Of a stretch of DNA of 24,162 bases, positions 22,082 through 24,162 are shown piece after piece. The stretch comes from a virus. The stretch covers positions 1 to 24,162 of the IMG/VR virus record IMGVR_UViG_3300036770_007636. One strand, given 5' to 3'. Both the position numbers and the translations under genes were made by a program. The notes under the pieces were generated by a model. The model made no database searches and was not told where the DNA came from. It saw nothing but the letters and a program-made list of their open reading frames with translations. Position 1 is the stretch's first letter. Every line of letters starts with the position of its first letter.

Positions 22082-24162
22082 ATGTGGTACTCAAGAATTA
22101 TCGAATCAGCAACAGCCTGGGATGTCCTTTCAACTAAAGAAGTTACTTGGAATGGATCTTTTTCTAGAACTTTCCAAGATTTTTCATTTTACAATGTAAA
22201 TCAAATGCCTACTATGACTGCTATGCTTAAATTAATAGCAGAGATAGAAAAAGGTAAAAACAATGATTCTATACTTGATAAATATTTTGAAGAAGCAAAA
22301 CAAAGCTCTAGTGTTTTAGCAGACATTGTTTATTTTGCTGGTTGTTTATCAAAATTTATCGACAGTGAAATGAAAAAACAAGGCAGTTCTGCCAATACAG
22401 ATATGATGAAAATTCTTGATTTTTTAGGCAAATTAATTAGTTTTGCAAAATCTCAAGGACAAAAGGGAAATAAATTAGGAGACACGATTCCTGATCCTGA
22501 AAAGGCTAAAGCTTATGTTAATGCTACTCTTGGCATAGGTTTTACTACACTAAATTTATTAGTCAGAAAAGGAACAGAAATCAGTAATTCTATAGCATTA
22601 TTTATGCTTCGTGGTGATGATAAAGCATTATTAGGAATACCTGATTCTGAACAAAGAGATTTATTACTTGAGCAATTAAAAGAACAGAAGCCAGAATTAA
22701 CAAAGTTCGAAAGTTACGATGCTGCAATAACAACAATTTGGAGCGGTGAAATAAAAAATTATATGCCTTTGTTGAAAGATTTTCTTCTTTCAGGAATTGA
22801 TCCGCCACAAGTATTGCATATGATAATTCAATTGCTTAATCAACCAGACATTGAACAAAAAGATGTTGTCAATATGGTGTTACCTTTGCCTATAGCAACT
22901 TTGATTGATGTTCTTGATAATTTAGAGCAGCATACCCAATATGATCAATTTTCTTCATATTTAGCGGAAAGATTATATAATCAAATAAGTGATTATGAAT
23001 TAGATAGAAATCCTTTACTTGTTGGGAAATTAAAAAGAAGTAAAAAATTCAAAGCATTTGTAGACTCTAAAGGCGATGATTGTGCGCCTATATATATAAT
23101 AAAGGGAATTGTAGAACCTGAAGTAATCATTAGATATTTGGAAAAAAACCCAGAAGATTTTGAAAAATTTGATATCAATCTCTTAAATAGTTTAGGTGAT
23201 GAAATCAAAAATAAGATTATCACTCGTGGAACTGCAGCAAAAGCAAAAATTCAATCTGATGGTTTAGCTTTATTAGAAAAAGCTGCACAACAAAATATCA
23301 TTTCAATCACAAAAGCAACAGATACTTCTTTCAATTATGCATATGGTAAAGGTCCTAAAAACGATTTTAAGCCAGAAAGTATGTCTGAAAGTGAATGGAG
23401 ACAAAAAAGCAAATCAGACGAAATTTTTGAAAAATTTTATCAATCTTATGAAGATCGTATGAAGCAAGAGGCTCCTTTTGCTGGTGTCAGTGAAGAAGAC
23501 ATTAAAACATATGCTGATCAAATGGTCATCATAGAATTTAGTACTTACAGTTTAAAAAGTTTTTTAGCAGAAAACAATGCTCCAAAAATGAAAATTGGGC
23601 CTGTTGATATGCTTGATGAAAAATGGGGTGGGCTATTTGTTCCTAGATTTCCAACAAAAGATAGAGGTCCAGTTCCAGCCATATTAATCAAAACTGATAT
23701 ATGGAATCAACTTGCATATCACCAAGCGTTAGCACAGAACATTAATATGAGCGATCAGCATTATGTTGAAGCTACTAGAAGACACGAAGTTGCTCACGCA
23801 TTACAATATTTACAATCTGGTGATATCACAATGCAAGATTCTATTTCATTAAATCCTGAATTAACACCAGAAGAAGCATATATTTCAAACCCATCAGAAC
23901 TTTATGCAAGAGTTCACGGAGATATTCCTTATCTTGCTAAAATATTTGATGCTCATATTGGCAACTTGATGTCAGATAGAAAAATATATCAAGCAGCCAA
24001 AGAACAATGGATTTTAGATATTCAAGATGAATTAATTCACTTGATGTCAGGTGGTACTAATGCGACCAGATTACTTGCTGATATGGAAGCTGGAAGATTT
24101 GGAACATTCACTACTGATTCTGGTCAAACAATAAAATTAACAGACCCACTTGAAGCAATTAA
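22082..24162 (+). CDS. Large protein with HExxH metalloprotease motif, runs off the right edge
   Basis: The frame is open from an ATG at 22082 to the window end (693 codons, no stop). It starts MWYSRIIESATAWDVLSTKE. Residues about 1-450 look all-helical and repetitive, without a recognised family. Residues 566-575 read RRHEVAHALQ: H568-E569-x2-H572 is the zinc-binding and catalytic motif of zincin metalloproteases. E606 in NPSELYARVHG, 34 residues on, is a good candidate third ligand (gluzincin-like). No signal peptide or membrane segment is seen. It is the only plus-strand gene here, divergent from the PurA operon. Possible roles are a virion-borne or host-directed protease; neither is shown. 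No Shine-Dalgarno sequence is clear. Confidence 0.85.
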   Translation, partial: MWYSRIIESATAWDVLSTKEVTWNGSFSRTFQDFSFYNVNQMPTMTAMLKLIAEIEKGKNNDSILDKYFEEAKQSSSVLADIVYFAGCLSKFIDSEMKKQGSSANTDMMKILDFLGKLISFAKSQGQKGNKLGDTIPDPEKAKAYVNATLGIGFTTLNLLVRKGTEISNSIALFMLRGDDKALLGIPDSEQRDLLLEQLKEQKPELTKFESYDAAITTIWSGEIKNYMPLLKDFLLSGIDPPQVLHMIIQLLNQPDIEQKDVVNMVLPLPIATLIDVLDNLEQHTQYDQFSSYLAERLYNQISDYELDRNPLLVGKLKRSKKFKAFVDSKGDDCAPIYIIKGIVEPEVIIRYLEKNPEDFEKFDINLLNSLGDEIKNKIITRGTAAKAKIQSDGLALLEKAAQQNIISITKATDTSFNYAYGKGPKNDFKPESMSESEWRQKSKSDEIFEKFYQSYEDRMKQEAPFAGVSEEDIKTYADQMVIIEFSTYSLKSFLAENNAPKMKIGPVDMLDEKWGGLFVPRFPTKDRGPVPAILIKTDIWNQLAYHQALAQNINMSDQHYVEATRRHEVAHALQYLQSGDITMQDSISLNPELTPEEAYISNPSELYARVHGDIPYLAKIFDAHIGNLMSDRKIYQAAKEQWILDIQDELIHLMSGGTNATRLLADMEAGRFGTFTTDSGQTIKLTDPLEAI

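Noticed and set aside
22602-23223. Two short minus-strand frames inside the metalloprotease-like gene
   Set aside because: The plus-strand frame is open throughout and carries a recognisable motif; the short frames are shadows.

Overview
The window is a stretch of a double-stranded DNA tailed bacteriophage (Caudoviricetes) or a closely related prophage. I base this on a large terminase, a portal protein, a prohead-type protease and a small-terminase candidate, together with phage-encoded replication and transcription genes. The DNA is AT-rich (about one third G+C by eye), genes are tightly packed, and no gene-free stretch reaches 300 bases. No tRNA, rRNA, CRISPR array or insertion sequence was seen. 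The bacterial-type sliding clamp, clamp-loader delta subunit, sigma factor and adenylosuccinate-synthetase-like enzyme suggest a large genome. The host cannot be named; several genes have AAGGA- or GAGGAG-type Shine-Dalgarno sequences.

Layout, read in the direction of transcription from right to left on the minus strand. (1) 22012-18346 is a replication/regulation operon: PurA/PurZ-family enzyme, DnaN-like clamp, HolA-like delta subunit and an ECF-like sigma factor. It ends at a hairpin terminator at 18262-18299. (2) 18200-16741 carries an unknown protein with a GTG start, a terminator, and a zinc-HTH protein that is the small-terminase candidate. (3) 16741-14630 is the large terminase. (4) 14595-6992 holds nine mostly unrecognised genes, many of them hydrophilic, charged or repeat-bearing, including one DUF192 domain. 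(5) 6966-332 holds the portal, fused to a C-terminal DUF559/Vsr-like nuclease domain, and a very long (1378 aa) prohead protease fusion. Each is followed by a terminator. (6) At the left edge a new gene begins behind a T4-late-like TATAAATA box; it may be the capsid or a small head gene. On the plus strand, divergent from the replication operon, a large protein with an HExxH metalloprotease motif starts at 22082 and runs off the right edge.

The likely logic is that the replication operon supplies purine nucleotide metabolism, processivity factors and, last, a sigma factor. That sigma factor could switch on the downstream packaging and head genes. The head module has three shared protein-level signatures that ordinary annotation would miss: a repeated R-E-x-Q-L peptide, an abundance of [KR]-T-A tripeptides, and Cys/His metal-binding clusters in at least six genes. 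At the RNA level, the gene at 11059-12147 has a 3' untranslated segment that is perfectly complementary over 10 nt to its own Shine-Dalgarno region. The DUF192 domain has no start codon for its N-terminal part and lies in frame with the upstream gene across a single TGA.
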